Below are positions 41,592 through 52,319 of a stretch of 64,000 nucleotides of DNA, in pieces. The position numbers and the translations under genes were made by a program. Every line of letters starts with the position of its first letter. Within the stretch, counting starts at the first letter, position 1. The notes under the pieces were generated by a model. That model was not told where the DNA came from and did no database searches. It saw nothing but the letters and a program-made list of their open reading frames with translations. The DNA is from Oscillospiraceae bacterium (lineage in GTDB: Bacteria > Bacillota > Clostridia > Oscillospirales > Oscillospiraceae), in contig JAFTGD010000042.1 in assembly GCA_017458065.1 (NCBI GenBank), forward strand, positions 124,001 through 188,000, read 5' to 3'.

Positions 41592-43939
41592 GGCAGCCTC
41601 CGTAACTTTTTATCGCCCGTGCCCTTTAGCCGCAGCGAATTCATCAGTACGCCGATGGAGCTGGCAGACATGGCCAGCGCGCACAGTGACGGGTGCAGAA
41701 TGCCCGCAGCCGCCACCGGGATGCTGACGGCATTATAGCCCAGTGCCCAGCGGAGATTTTGCCGTACCACGCGCATGGTACGGTGGGAGATGGAAAACAC
41801 CTCATTCAGCTTCTCGAGCTTCCCGGCGGGCAGCAGCACGTCGGCGGATTCAATCGCGATATCCGATCCGGTTCCCATGGCCACGGAGCAGTCCGCCGTG
41901 GCAAGGGCGGGGGTGTCGTTGATCCCGTCGCCCACCATGCAGACGGTTTTGCCCTGCGCTTTCAGCTCCCGGACCTTTTGCGCCTTGTCCTCGGGCAGCA
42001 CCTGCGCGAGCACATGGTCGATCCCGGCTTTCGCGGCAATGGCCCTGGCGGTTTCTTCATGGTCGCCGGTCATGATCCAGAGTTCCTTCCCGGCAGCTTT
42101 GAGCGCAGCGACGGTCTCCATTGCGTCCTCCCGCAGCACATCCGCCACACCGAGCACGCCGAGGAGTTTCCCGCCGCGGGCGACACAGAGCTCTGTTTTC
42201 GCCTCTTTCCGGAGATCGGGCAGGGTATCCAGATCCGCAAGCGAGACGCCCCGCTCCATCAGCAGCGCCCGATTGCCGCAGAGAACCGATTCTCCCATGA
42301 TCACGCCTGTGATGCCGCGACCCGGGAGGTATTGGAACTCCGAGACCTCCACAGCCTCACACGCCGGCAGATGCTCCCCGGCATAGGCGGTCACCGCTCT
42401 GGAGATCGGGTGATCCGAGTGGGTCTCGATGGCCGCGCTGAGGCGAAGAAGCGTTTCCTCCGTCACGCCCGGCAACGGGCGCACATCTGTGAGCACCGGT
42501 TCGCCCAGGGTGAGCGTCCCGGTTTTATCGAACACAATCGTGTCTGCCTTCCAGGCGTTTTCCAGCGCGCTTCCGTTCTTAAAGAGGACACCCCGCTCCG
42601 CACCCGTGCCGGAGCCCACCATGAGCGCTGTTGGCGTGGCGAGACCCAACGCGCAGGGACAGGCCACCGTCAGCACATCACAGCAATTCAGGATCGCCGT
42701 TTCCAAATTGCCCTTTTTCAGCTTGAAAAACCACAGCGTGAAGGTCCCGGCAGCCACGGTCACGACGCCGGGCACAAACCACTGAGCCACTGCGTCGGCA
42801 AAGCGCTGAATCGGCGCCTTTTCGGTCTGCGCTTGCCGGACCATCGCCACGATGCGAGCCAAAACAGAGTCTTTCCCAAGGGTGGTGGCGGTATAGGTGA
42901 CGAAGCCGGAGCGATTCAGGCTGCCGCCCACGAGGCTGTCTCCCTCGGCCTTGTCCACGGGCATGCTCTCGCCCGTTAGCATGGATTCATCCACAGCGCA
43001 AAGACCACTCAGGATCACGCCGTCCACCGGCACGCGCTCGCCGGGCCGGAGCAGTATTTCATCCCCTGTCCGGATGCACTCCACCGCCATCTCCTTCCAT
43101 TCGCCGTCCTTCCGCACCATGGCGGTGCCGGGCTGCAGACGCAGAAGCTTACGGATGGCGGAACCCGCTTCCCCCGCCGCCACCTGTTCCATATATTTAC
43201 CAAAGAGGATCAGACTCAGCAGGACGCCCTGGGAGGTGAAATACAAGGTGAAGTTTCTTTTTCTTGTCAGCGCCACGAAGGAGCTGTAGGCCCAGATAAC
43301 GGAGCTGGAGAGGGACACCAGCAGATCCATACCGAACGTGCGGTTTCTGAGGTTTCGCAGCGCGCCCGCGTGGAAAGTTCGGCCGGGGACGAACTGGAGC
43401 GCCGTGCCGAGGACGAACTGCGCTTTGGGGTGAAGCTCCAGCATGAGCGGCGCGGTGAGCCCGACGGAAGTCAGGAGCGCTTGGAAAAGGCGCATGCGCG
43501 TGTCCAGCTGATGATACTCCTCACCGGCGCGCAGACCCGTCACCTCAGCCTCCGCACCTGCTTCTCTGCAGGCGGAGAGCATCGTGCGGCTGTCCACACC
43601 CACGGGGCGGAACGTAACCAGCAGCGTCCCGTCCGGGCGGTCGGTCACATCGATCACGCCGTAGACGTTCCGCAGGGCAGCCTTCACGGCGTCAACGTCC
43701 GCGGCAGAAGCGAGAGCAATATCCGCCTCCTCCCGCGGCACGCGGTAGCCCGCCTTTTTCACGTAAAGAACCACGTCCTCCAGTGTGAGAGCAGCATCGT
43801 CATAGATCAGCTCCATCGTTTGGGCAGTGTAGTTCACCGTCACGCGTTTCACCCCGCTCTGCCGCTGCATGACGCGCTCGAGCGTCGCGGCGCATGCGGC
43901 ACAGTCCATGCCGAGAATGGTCAGTTGGATCGTTTTCAT
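41570..43939 (-). CDS. copA: Copper-exporting P1B-type ATPase
   Basis: A 789-residue pump. One clear HMA domain has the metal motif GMDCAAC (residues 10-16), followed by a second HMA-like domain (about 75-135) without CxxC. Then come the membrane helices, the actuator TGES (322-325), the ion-site CPC (427-429), the phosphorylation motif DKTGT (Asp471), the SDHPIS motif and GDGINDTPALA. These mark a copper(I) P1B-1 ATPase. ATG 43939 follows AAGGAG; the earlier ATG at 43954 overlaps that site. It is second in the operon after a small membrane protein. Confidence 0.93.
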   Translation of the reverse strand: MKTIQLTILGMDCAACAATLERVMQRQSGVKRVTVNYTAQTMELIYDDAALTLEDVVLYVKKAGYRVPREEADIALASAADVDAVKAALRNVYGVIDVTDRPDGTLLVTFRPVGVDSRTMLSACREAGAEAEVTGLRAGEEYHQLDTRMRLFQALLTSVGLTAPLMLELHPKAQFVLGTALQFVPGRTFHAGALRNLRNRTFGMDLLVSLSSSVIWAYSSFVALTRKRNFTLYFTSQGVLLSLILFGKYMEQVAAGEAGSAIRKLLRLQPGTAMVRKDGEWKEMAVECIRTGDEILLRPGERVPVDGVILSGLCAVDESMLTGESMPVDKAEGDSLVGGSLNRSGFVTYTATTLGKDSVLARIVAMVRQAQTEKAPIQRFADAVAQWFVPGVVTVAAGTFTLWFFKLKKGNLETAILNCCDVLTVACPCALGLATPTALMVGSGTGAERGVLFKNGSALENAWKADTIVFDKTGTLTLGEPVLTDVRPLPGVTEETLLRLSAAIETHSDHPISRAVTAYAGEHLPACEAVEVSEFQYLPGRGITGVIMGESVLCGNRALLMERGVSLADLDTLPDLRKEAKTELCVARGGKLLGVLGVADVLREDAMETVAALKAAGKELWIMTGDHEETARAIAAKAGIDHVLAQVLPEDKAQKVRELKAQGKTVCMVGDGINDTPALATADCSVAMGTGSDIAIESADVLLPAGKLEKLNEVFSISHRTMRVVRQNLRWALGYNAVSIPVAAAGILHPSLCALAMSASSIGVLMNSLRLKGTGDKKLRRLPWKKKHS

Positions 43940-43999
43940 TCGTTTCTCCTTCATCAGAAAAAAGGCGGCGGAGACGCTGCGATCTCTGCCGCCATAAGG

Positions 44000-44512
44000 T
44001 TACGCTTCGAGCTGCTCCTTGAAATCCTTGCGCATCGTGAGCATATTCTGCACCATGGGGACGCTCAGCGCGATCAGATCGAGCACCAGCGCCCAGTCAT
44101 ACCACTTGATGCCCTGGATCCATTGACCCTCATGCCAGACGCCCTTCTGGAGTTTGAAGTAGTTGTGGTTCCATACGCCCCAGATGTCAGTGGTTGGCTT
44201 CCACCAGTGTACCTTGTTGAAGGCTGCAGCTGTGACTACAGAGCCGGCAGCTGCCGCACCGAAGGCAGCAGGGCGCTTGTTCTTGACCAGGAATTCCGTG
44301 ACCACAGGCAGCACATAGACCGCCAGATTGATGACCCACAGCTTCAGCGGAATGTGGTAATGCCAGCGGCGGGCCTGGATGATGTGGTCCGCGTCGTGCG
44401 CGAGCGTCAGAGCCAGCAGGGCGAGGTTCCACTTTTCTACCTTGGCTGCGGTCTCGTCATCGAGTCTTGTGTCCAGAAACGCTGCTTCTTCCTTTTGCTG
44501 CTCCAATGTCAT
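44000..44512 (-). CDS. Unrecognised membrane protein of the copper operon
   Basis: A 170-residue protein I do not recognise. It has three or four hydrophobic segments and is rich in His and Trp (HDADHIIQARRWHYH; NKVHWWKPTTDIWGVWNHNYF; GVWHEGQWIQGIKW). The His and Trp clusters near the membrane could bind copper or haem. It is the first gene after the double operator at 44540-44604, so it is strongly tied to the copper response. The start at 44512 follows AGGAGG. Confidence 0.7.
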   Translation of the reverse strand: MTLEQQKEEAAFLDTRLDDETAAKVEKWNLALLALTLAHDADHIIQARRWHYHIPLKLWVINLAVYVLPVVTEFLVKNKRPAAFGAAAAGSVVTAAAFNKVHWWKPTTDIWGVWNHNYFKLQKGVWHEGQWIQGIKWYDWALVLDLIALSVPMVQNMLTMRKDFKEQLEA

Positions 44513-44539
44513 GATCGGCTCCTCCTAAGCATGAAATTA

Positions 44540-44604
44540 TATTGACCAAATGGTTTACTCATAACCGGCTACATTATGCCACTACGATAACCATTTGGTC
44601 AATA
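44540..44604 (-). promoter_or_regulatory. Double TetR-type operator and promoter of the copA operon
   Basis: A perfect 16-bp inverted repeat, TATTGACCAAATGGTT (44540-44555) with its complement at 44589-44604. Each arm is close to the palindrome ACCAAATGGT. On the minus strand the upstream arm supplies a -35 TTGACC, with CATAAT 18 bases on. Confidence 0.8.
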
Positions 44605-44653
44605 TACAAATTCTACAAAAATACTGTCCGTTTTTTGACAAAACCGCAAAAGA

Positions 44654-44745
44654 GGGGTGGTGGATTCAAGCCCACCACCCCCCAGGGGCGTTTGCATAAA
44701 ACAGGCAGAAGATCCCGCAAAAACGGTTGGGCCTTCTGCCTGTTT
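44654..44745 (-). terminator. Two hairpins downstream of the copper-island TetR gene
   Basis: GGGGTGGTGG/CCACCACCCC near 44654-44682, and ACAGGCAGAAG (44701-44711) with CTTCTGCCTGT (44733-44743), the latter followed by a T-run on either strand. They end the TetR transcript and insulate the copA promoter. Confidence 0.7.
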
Positions 44746-44748
44746 CTT

Positions 44749-45330
44749 TTATGATTTTGCCAGATTGCTGAGATAGCCGATAATATTATGATTGATGCCG
44801 CCGGTGAGGGCGCCGACATAGTTGCAGAGGAAGGTTCCGGTGATGAGGATCATCATGGCCTCGGCCTCCTGCCGTCCCGCATCTTCCCCGTATACATGGA
44901 TGAGGCACTGCTCCATCGTCTCCCGCCATTCCCGGAATTCCGCCTTCACCAGCGCCGCGATCTCTTCGTCATAATGGGTGAGGACATAGGTTTGCGTGGT
45001 GGCATTGGGCCGGTACTCTCCCGCGCGGCCATTGGCCACATATTCCATGAAGGCGTTCATATAGGCCAGATTGCTCTCAAAGTCCGCCCGGTTGTGTTCA
45101 TAGAACCACTGCTTGCATTTCTCGGTCATGAAATCCTTGGTATATCGAACATAGCTGCGTACCAGGTCGTCCCGACTGTCAAAGTAGTTGAGCAGCTTCG
45201 CATGGCTCATGCCGGCTTCCTCTGCAATGTCCCGCAGGGAGACCTTGGTCATGGGGCGGCGCTCAATGCACCGCTGAAACGCCATCAGAATATCCATACG
45301 CACAGCGTCTTTATCTACAATCAGGGGCAT
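44749..45330 (-). CDS. TetR-family regulator of the copper island
   Basis: A 193-residue TetR protein with the helix-turn-helix KVSLRDIAEEAGMSHAKLLNYFDSRDDLV (about residues 29-57). ATG 45330 has GGAGG 8 bases upstream. It lies between the HMA-SafE gene and the copA operon, on the same strand as both. ACCA-A/T-TGGT palindromes occur at both operon fronts, so it probably represses them. It has no obvious copper-binding Cys cluster, so its inducer may not be copper itself. Confidence 0.9.
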   Translation of the reverse strand: MPLIVDKDAVRMDILMAFQRCIERRPMTKVSLRDIAEEAGMSHAKLLNYFDSRDDLVRSYVRYTKDFMTEKCKQWFYEHNRADFESNLAYMNAFMEYVANGRAGEYRPNATTQTYVLTHYDEEIAALVKAEFREWRETMEQCLIHVYGEDAGRQEAEAMMILITGTFLCNYVGALTGGINHNIIGYLSNLAKS

Positions 45331-45386
45331 ACAATCGACCTCCGTTTCCTTCGTTTATTATATCAGAAATTGTTGGGAGGTCAAGC

Positions 45387-46370
45387 TCACATGGAGCCCA
45401 TATGCAGCATCTGCAGCCCCATCAACAGCATCCGAAGACCCATGGCGGTAACCAGTACGCTGCTGGCCTTCAACAAATATTTGTTCCAATTTCGCGGAAA
45501 CCACGCACCCAGTGCGCCGAACAGCACCAGCAGCGGCACAGTCCCGGCGGTAAAGGCCAGCATCCGCAGCGCGCCCCCTGCCGCGCTGCCGGAGGCCATC
45601 GCCACCAGCCACATGGCGTAAAGGGAGCCGCATGGCATCAGCCCCGTGAGCAAACCGATAAGCAGCGGGCGTCCGGCAAAGCGCTTCCGTGTACTGCCCG
45701 GCAGCGCGCAGGCGGAGTTCTGCTCCGGAACCAGAGCGCGAAGACCGGGGAGGAGTCCCCACATGTTCAGCCCGATAACCGCTACAAGGATTCCTATCAT
45801 CGTAAACACCATGGATTTCACGCTCATGGTATAGGTAATCACCGTGCCCAGTGCGCCGAAGATCGCGCCCATCGCGGTATAGGACAGGAGCCTCCCTCCG
45901 TTGTAGCTAACGGCTGCCAGCACCGGCGCAGACCGGCGAACAGACAAGTCCTTTCCGGTCGTCGTGCTCAAAAGGATACCTCCGCACATCCCGATACAGT
46001 GGGTACTGGTGAGCAGGCCGATCACAAACAGGAGGGCCAAACTCGTGTCTGCGGTGGCCTCCGGGACGGGATTAAGCGGGCTGACCGTAAGAAACCAGAC
46101 GATCAGTGCCGTAAACGCCAGACAAACAAGATCCACAGCCCATGCCGCGAGACCCTTGTCGCCCGTCTCATATCCGGCAGAGAGGATGCGTTGCTCCAAA
46201 AGTTCCGGCGTTACAAGGTCCGGATCATATTCCACCGTCGCCAAACCCTTATAATACCGTACTTTGGCTGAGAGTACGCCTCGGGTCTGGAGCAGCGCCT
46301 CCTCCACCGATTCCGTACAGGCCCGGCAGATCATGCCGCGAACCTGGATTTCTGCGGTTTCATTTCTCAT
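45387..46370 (-). CDS. HMA-domain/SafE-type (DsbD-like) membrane protein
   Basis: A 327-residue fusion: an N-terminal HMA domain (metal motif GMICRAC, residues 12-18), then six or so membrane helices of the SafE/DsbD_2 family with STHCIGMCGG and GLMPCGSLYAMW. Proteins of this layout sit beside copper ATPases and probably move copper or electrons across the membrane. It follows the truncated ATPase gene by 12 bases. Confidence 0.87.
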   Translation of the reverse strand: MRNETAEIQVRGMICRACTESVEEALLQTRGVLSAKVRYYKGLATVEYDPDLVTPELLEQRILSAGYETGDKGLAAWAVDLVCLAFTALIVWFLTVSPLNPVPEATADTSLALLFVIGLLTSTHCIGMCGGILLSTTTGKDLSVRRSAPVLAAVSYNGGRLLSYTAMGAIFGALGTVITYTMSVKSMVFTMIGILVAVIGLNMWGLLPGLRALVPEQNSACALPGSTRKRFAGRPLLIGLLTGLMPCGSLYAMWLVAMASGSAAGGALRMLAFTAGTVPLLVLFGALGAWFPRNWNKYLLKASSVLVTAMGLRMLLMGLQMLHMGSM

Positions 46371-46382
46371 GGTCTTGTTTCC

Positions 46383-47603
46383 TCATTTGGGCCAAAAGGC
46401 TATCGCCGTGACAGACAGGCAAAGGAGAATCAGCCCCAGGGAGCTGACTCTTTTATACACAGCCCTTTTCTTGTCCGCCCGATCCTGCAATTCCTGAATG
46501 CGTTCTCCCAGGGCAGAAGCCTCTGTTTCCCTGAGAGGACGGAGTTTTCCGCTTCCTGCGCGGTTCAAGGAGCCGCCAAACAGGGGATCCCCCGGATATT
46601 TTTCCTTCAGATCGCTGTCCCCGCTCACCGCAGATTCATCGACTGTGCACGCACCTTCGAGCAACACGCCATCCACCGGGATCCTCTCCCCCGGCTGCAG
46701 CGTGATGATATCCTGCGCCTGCAGCGCTGAAACAGGGATCTCGCGTATCTCTGGTCCGCGCTCTACTGAGACGGTTTTGGGCAGAAGCATGCGCAGCTTG
46801 CCAAGCGGCGCTTCTGCGCGAATCAGCAACGTCGCCTCCAAAGAACGAATCAGCAGCGGGAGGAACACGAGCAAGCCGCTGCAGAGAAAAGCTTTCCTGC
46901 TGCCGTTGGCTGTTGCAATAAGGCTCCAGACACAGCCGCTGTAAATCAGCAAGACGCACACGACGATCAGGATATCGCAATCCCACAGCCGGTTCTTCAT
47001 TTCGACCCAGGCAGAGCGCAGGAATAAGCGGCCGGGTCCAATGATCAACAGGGTCACAAATACAAGCATAACCCAGGGCGGCAGGTCCCAGAGCAGCGGC
47101 AAGCCCATAAACAGAGCAAGGAAAGTTTTGCGCAGCAGTGCGATCTGGCCCGGAGAAGCATCCGCCTGCCCGCGAAGGACTTTTCCAGGCACAACGGAAA
47201 ATCCGGCGTCCCTGCACGCAGAAAGAAGTGTGCTTTCTTCTACCCCAATGGCCCACATGCGCACCGACGCAATTCCCGTCTCTAGGTCGACCGCCGCATC
47301 AGAAACGCCGAATACATTTAAGAGAACGCTTCGCAATGTTTCGGCCTTCTCCGGAGAGAGCCCGGAAAAAATGAGTTCCGCCTGATCCATCGGTGTGTCA
47401 CAGCCCGCTTTGCGAATAGCCGACGCGATCTGTGAAATATCCGTTAGCGTCTCCTCATATTGGACGCTTGCTTCCGCGGCGGCATAGTTGGTCGAGGTGG
47501 ATTGCACACCGTAGAGCTCGGCCAGTGCGCGATCTATCCGGAGCGCACAAGCGGCGCAGTCAAGCCGGGTAAGCCGAATATCGATGTCGATCATGTCGTT
47601 CAT
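46383..47603 (-). CDS. Headless P1B-type ATPase: HMA and actuator parts only
   Basis: A 406-residue protein matching only the N-terminal half of a metal ATPase. It has an HMA domain (LDCAAC), a second HMA-like domain, about four membrane helices and an actuator-like domain with PGERIPVDGVLLEGACTVDESAVSGDS, then a final hydrophobic segment ending FWPK. The CPC helix, the DKTGT phosphorylation domain and the nucleotide domain are absent, and the TGES motif is SGDS. The next gene starts 12 bases on, so there is no frameshifted second half. ATG 47603 is used (GTG 47606 possible). It cannot pump as known; a metal-binding or regulatory partner role is possible. Confidence 0.78.
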   Translation of the reverse strand: MNDMIDIDIRLTRLDCAACALRIDRALAELYGVQSTSTNYAAAEASVQYEETLTDISQIASAIRKAGCDTPMDQAELIFSGLSPEKAETLRSVLLNVFGVSDAAVDLETGIASVRMWAIGVEESTLLSACRDAGFSVVPGKVLRGQADASPGQIALLRKTFLALFMGLPLLWDLPPWVMLVFVTLLIIGPGRLFLRSAWVEMKNRLWDCDILIVVCVLLIYSGCVWSLIATANGSRKAFLCSGLLVFLPLLIRSLEATLLIRAEAPLGKLRMLLPKTVSVERGPEIREIPVSALQAQDIITLQPGERIPVDGVLLEGACTVDESAVSGDSDLKEKYPGDPLFGGSLNRAGSGKLRPLRETEASALGERIQELQDRADKKRAVYKRVSSLGLILLCLSVTAIAFWPK

Positions 47604-47629
47604 CACCCAATTCTGCCGACTTTTTAGTA

Positions 47630-47639
47630 ACCAATTGGT
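47630..47639. promoter_or_regulatory. TetR-type operator before the headless ATPase gene
   Basis: A perfect palindrome ACCAATTGGT within TAACCAATTGGTAA, about 27 bases upstream of the start. It resembles the arms of the copA operator (ACCAAATGGT). A further half site TGACCAATTA lies near 47707-47716. Confidence 0.65.
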
Positions 47640-47810
47640 AATCTATCAACAACATAACACAGTTTGCCTTCCTTTTCAAGCCTGTGAAACAGGGAACTTC
47701 CAAATCTGACCAATTAAAGCAGATAATATATCTCTACAAGTTATACACGGCCGATGATATCACCCTGCATCATTTCATGCAGAGAAATAATCCTTTTCTT
47801 TCATTATATA

Positions 47811-47858
47811 CAGAGCTGTGAAGCTCGGGAGAATTTTCGCCTGTCTTCACAGCTCTGC
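47811..47858 (-). terminator. Terminator of the trp operon, repeat family 1, copy 2
   Basis: CAGAGCTGTGAAG pairs with CTTCACAGCTCTG around a loop beginning CTCGGGAG. It lies just downstream of trpA. The left arm matches copy 1 (24883-24936) base for base over about 20 positions. Confidence 0.75.
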
Positions 47859-47887
47859 AGTTTATTATGCTATTTTCGCCTGTCCGG

Positions 47888-48656
47888 TTACAGGTCTTTC
47901 AGGGCATCCTTCATGGATCTGACGTATTTCCCGACCTCCGGCGCGGCGTCCCTGCCGTACTTTTCCAGGATCTTGATGATGGCCGATCCCACAATGGCCC
48001 CGTCCGAGACGGCCGCCATCTTCCGCGCCTGCTCCGGCGTCGAGATGCCGAAGCCAATGGCACAGGGCACCTTCGCGTGCTGCCGCACCACCGAGACGAT
48101 GGACGCGAGGTCGGTGGTGATCTCGCTGCGGGTCCCGGTGACGCCGAGGCTTGAGACGATATAGAGGAAGCCCTCCGCCTCCGCGGCGATCTCTGCAATG
48201 CGGTTCTCCGAGGTAGGGGCGATCAGCGAGACGAGATCCACGCCGTACTCATGACAGAGCGGCAGGAATTCTTCCTTCTCCTCATAGGGCACATCCGGCA
48301 GGATGAGGCCGTCGATCCCGATGTCGCTGCAGGTCCGGATAAAGCGCTCAGCCCCGTAGGAATACACGACGTTTGCATAGGTCATAAAGACCATCGGGAT
48401 GCTCACATCCCGGCGGAGCTCCCGCACCAGGTCAAAGATCCTGTCCGTCGTGACACCGCCGCTGAGGGCCCGCAGGTTCGCCCCCTGGATCACCGGTCCC
48501 TCGGCCGTGGGATCGGAAAAGGGGATCCCCAGCTCGATGAGGTCCGCGCCGTTTGCCGCCGCGGCGCGCACCACCTTCGCCGTGGTCTCCAGATCCGGGT
48601 CCCCGCAGGTGATGAAGGCGATAAAAGCCTTCCCGTTTTGGAACGCGTTTTTGATC

Positions 48657-48664
<8 letters not shown>
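47888..48664 (-). CDS. trpA: Tryptophan synthase alpha chain
   Basis: A 258-residue TIM-barrel subunit that cleaves indole-3-glycerol phosphate to indole and glyceraldehyde-3-phosphate. The catalytic Glu and Asp lie in [17 protein letters not shown], and the phosphate site in SSLGVTGTR and [10 protein letters not shown] chose GTG 48664 (GTG AGT AAG) with GGGGAGGA upstream; it overlaps the trpB stop by 8 bases. The frame upstream to 48691 would lengthen the overlap without a ribosome site. Confidence 0.96.
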
Positions 48665-49843
<1,179 letters not shown>

Positions 49844-49847
<4 letters not shown>

Positions 49848-50452
49848 ATCGCATTCTCCTCCCGTACCGCGGCCACAAAGGCCGCCATTTTTTCAGGGTC
49901 CTTGACCCCGCCGGTCTCGATCCCGGAGCTGACATCCACGCCGTAGGGCCGGAGGCTGCGGATCGCCCCTCTCACCATCCGCGGGTCCAGCCCTCCGGCC
50001 AGGAAGTATCTTCTCTTCGCCCCCAGCAGCAGGTTCCAGTCGAAGACCGTCCCCGTCCCGGCGCCGGCGTCCAGCAGGATCTCGTCCGCGCTGCTCGCCT
50101 CCGCCCGGCGGAGGTCCGCCTCCGACGCGATCCGAAAAGCCTGGATCAGCGGCCGGTCGGTAAGTCCGCGGAGCTTCCGGATTGTTATCTCGTCCTCCGT
50201 CCCGTGGAGCTGGGCGATGTCGATCACGCCCTCGTTCAGGAGCCTTGCCACGGTCTCTGGCGCCTCGTTTACAAACACGCCGACCGCCCGGATCCCGGGC
50301 AGAAGCAGCCGCTTCAGCTCGGCCGCCTCTACCGGCGGGATATAGCGCCTGCTCTTTGCGGCAAACACAAAGCCGATGTAATCCGGCTGCAGGGCGTTTG
50401 CCGTCTCAATATCCTTGACGCGGGAGAGCCCGCAGAGTTTGATCTTAGTCAT
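49844..50452 (-). CDS. trpF: Phosphoribosylanthranilate isomerase
   Basis: A 202-residue TIM barrel. The catalytic Cys is in [11 protein letters not shown], the general acid Asp in [15 protein letters not shown], and the phosphate loop in [11 protein letters not shown] and [14 protein letters not shown]. It carries out the Amadori rearrangement of phosphoribosylanthranilate. It overlaps both trpC and trpB by four bases. Confidence 0.95.
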
Positions 50453-51231
50453 GCTTCCCCTCTCAGCTGTCTCAGCATCAGGCGCTTGTCCTTCGCCCGC
50501 ATCAGGGCTTCGCCCACCAGCACCGCGTCCGCGCCGATCTCCCGCAGGGCCGCCACGTCCGCGGCGTCCTTCACGCCGCTCTCGGAGACGAACAGAACCC
50601 CTGACGGGATCAGCGCCCGCAGGCGGCGGCTGTTTTCCGTGTCCACGGTGAAGTCCTTCAGATTCCTATTGTTGACCCCGATGATCCGCGCGCCGGCATC
50701 CAGCGCCATGCGGATCTCGTCTTCGTCATGCGCCTCCACCAGCGCCGAGAGGCCGAGCTCATCACAGAGTTCCCGGTATGCCAGCAGCTCGACCGGGTTC
50801 AGGATCGAGCAGATCAGCAGGACCGACGCGGCGCCCATCAGCTTCGCTTCAAAGATCATGTACGGGTCCACCGTAAAGTCCTTGCGCAGGCAGGGGACCG
50901 AGACCCGCTCCGCGATCTCCCGCAGATATTCCCCGCTCCCCAGAAACCACTTCGGCTCCGTCAGGACCGAGATGGCGTCCGCCCCCGCCGCCTCGTATTC
51001 CGAGGCGATCTGCAGGTACGGAAAATCTTCCGCGATCAGCCCCCTGGAGGGGGAAGCCTTCTTGCACTCGCAGATAAAAGCGATCCCCTCCTTCCGGAGC
51101 GCCTGCTCAAAGCGGAAGTCTCCCTTCGGCAGAGCCAGCGCCCGCTCCCGAAGCTGCTCATACGGCAGAGTCCGTTTTGCCTGTTCCGTCCGTTCTCTGG
51201 CGTGTTCCGCCAGCCGGTCGAGGATGTTCAC
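50449..51231 (-). CDS. trpC: Indole-3-glycerol-phosphate synthase
   Basis: A 260-residue TIM barrel with the signature [19 protein letters not shown] (catalytic Lys), [29 protein letters not shown] and [11 protein letters not shown]. It closes the indole ring. It overlaps trpD and trpF by four bases each. Confidence 0.96.
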   Translation of the reverse strand: MNILDRLAEHARERTEQAKRTLPYEQLRERALALPKGDFRFEQALRKEGIAFICECKKASPSRGLIAEDFPYLQIASEYEAAGADAISVLTEPKWFLGSGEYLREIAERVSVPCLRKDFTVDPYMIFEAKLMGAASVLLICSILNPVELLAYRELCDELGLSALVEAHDEDEIRMALDAGARIIGVNNRNLKDFTVDTENSRRLRALIPSGVLFVSESGVKDAADVAALREIGADAVLVGEALMRAKDKRLMLRQLRGEA

Positions 51232-52259
51232 GCCTCCGCCTCCGGCCGGTTGCTGACCTCGATGAACTTCTCCAGCGTCGCCAGCGCTTTGCCGGAATCG
51301 ATCAGCTCGGCGGCGAGGACCGTTCCGTCCTTCATCGTCTCGGCCTTGCCGGCGATGTAAAGGGCGGCGCCCGCGTTCAGCAGGACGGCGTTGCGTTTGT
51401 GGCCCCCGGCCCCCTTCAGGATGCTGCGGGTGATCTCGGCGTTCTCCTCGGGCGTGCCGCCGCGCAGGTCCTCTTTTGCGCAGCGCTCAAAGCCGAAGTC
51501 CTCCGGCGTGATCACCGTGCTGCGGTACCAGCCGTCGCGGATCTCGCTGACGGTGGTGGGCGCGCTCAGGGAGATCTCGTCCAGCTTGTCCTGGCCGTAG
51601 ACCACCATGCCCCGGCGGACGCCGAGGTTAATGAGGACCTGAGTCAGCGGCGCGACCAGATACTCGTCATACACGCCCAGCAGCTGCATGGACGGGTGAC
51701 CGGGGTTGGTCAGCGGCCCGAGGATGTTGAACACCGTGCGGAAGCCCAGCTCCTTGCGGATGGGCCCCACATACTTCATGGAGGTGTGGTACTGCTGGGC
51801 AAAGAAGAAGCACATGCCCACCTCGTTTAAAAGCTCGACGCAGCGGGCGGGGCTCTGCCGGATGTTGACGCCGAGGGCCTCCAGGCAGTCCGCCGTGCCG
51901 CTGAGCGAGGAGGCGGCACGGTTGCCGTGCTTTGCCACCTTCACGCCGCCGGCCGCCGCAACCAGGGCGGAGGTGGTGGAGATGTTGAAGCTCTTTGCGT
52001 TGTCCCCGCCAGTGCCGACGATCTCAAACAGCTCCATCCCCGTATCCACCCGGGTGGCATGTTCCCGCATGGCGGCGGCGCAGCCCGCGATCTCGTCCGT
52101 GGTCTCGGCGCGGGCGCTCTTGGTGGAGAGGGCCGCGAGGAAGGCCGCGTTCTGTGTGGCGGAGGATTCGCCGTTCATAATCTCGTTCATGACGGTATAG
52201 GCCTCGTCAAAGCTGAGGTCCCCTTTGTTGACGATTTTTTCAATGGCTTCTCTGATCAT
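51228..52259 (-). CDS. trpD: Anthranilate phosphoribosyltransferase
   Basis: A 343-residue enzyme with the PRPP motif [38 protein letters not shown] and the GPLTNPGHP loop. It joins anthranilate to PRPP. It is the first gene of this operon, directly after the T-box. The usual upstream genes trpE and trpG (anthranilate synthase) are not present, and TrpD is not fused to a glutaminase domain. Confidence 0.96.
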   Translation of the reverse strand: MIREAIEKIVNKGDLSFDEAYTVMNEIMNGESSATQNAAFLAALSTKSARAETTDEIAGCAAAMREHATRVDTGMELFEIVGTGGDNAKSFNISTTSALVAAAGGVKVAKHGNRAASSLSGTADCLEALGVNIRQSPARCVELLNEVGMCFFFAQQYHTSMKYVGPIRKELGFRTVFNILGPLTNPGHPSMQLLGVYDEYLVAPLTQVLINLGVRRGMVVYGQDKLDEISLSAPTTVSEIRDGWYRSTVITPEDFGFERCAKEDLRGGTPEENAEITRSILKGAGGHKRNAVLLNAGAALYIAGKAETMKDGTVLAAELIDSGKALATLEKFIEVSNRPEAEA

Positions 52260-52319
52260 GGTTTTGTCTCCTTTTCAGATCTTCGGTCCCACCGGGGGAT
52301 CTTATTCCGGTTTTTTATC

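Noticed and set aside
46383-47606. Frameshifted full-length copper ATPase
   Set aside because: The next gene starts 12 bases after the stop and encodes a different protein. No phosphorylation or nucleotide domain is found in any frame.
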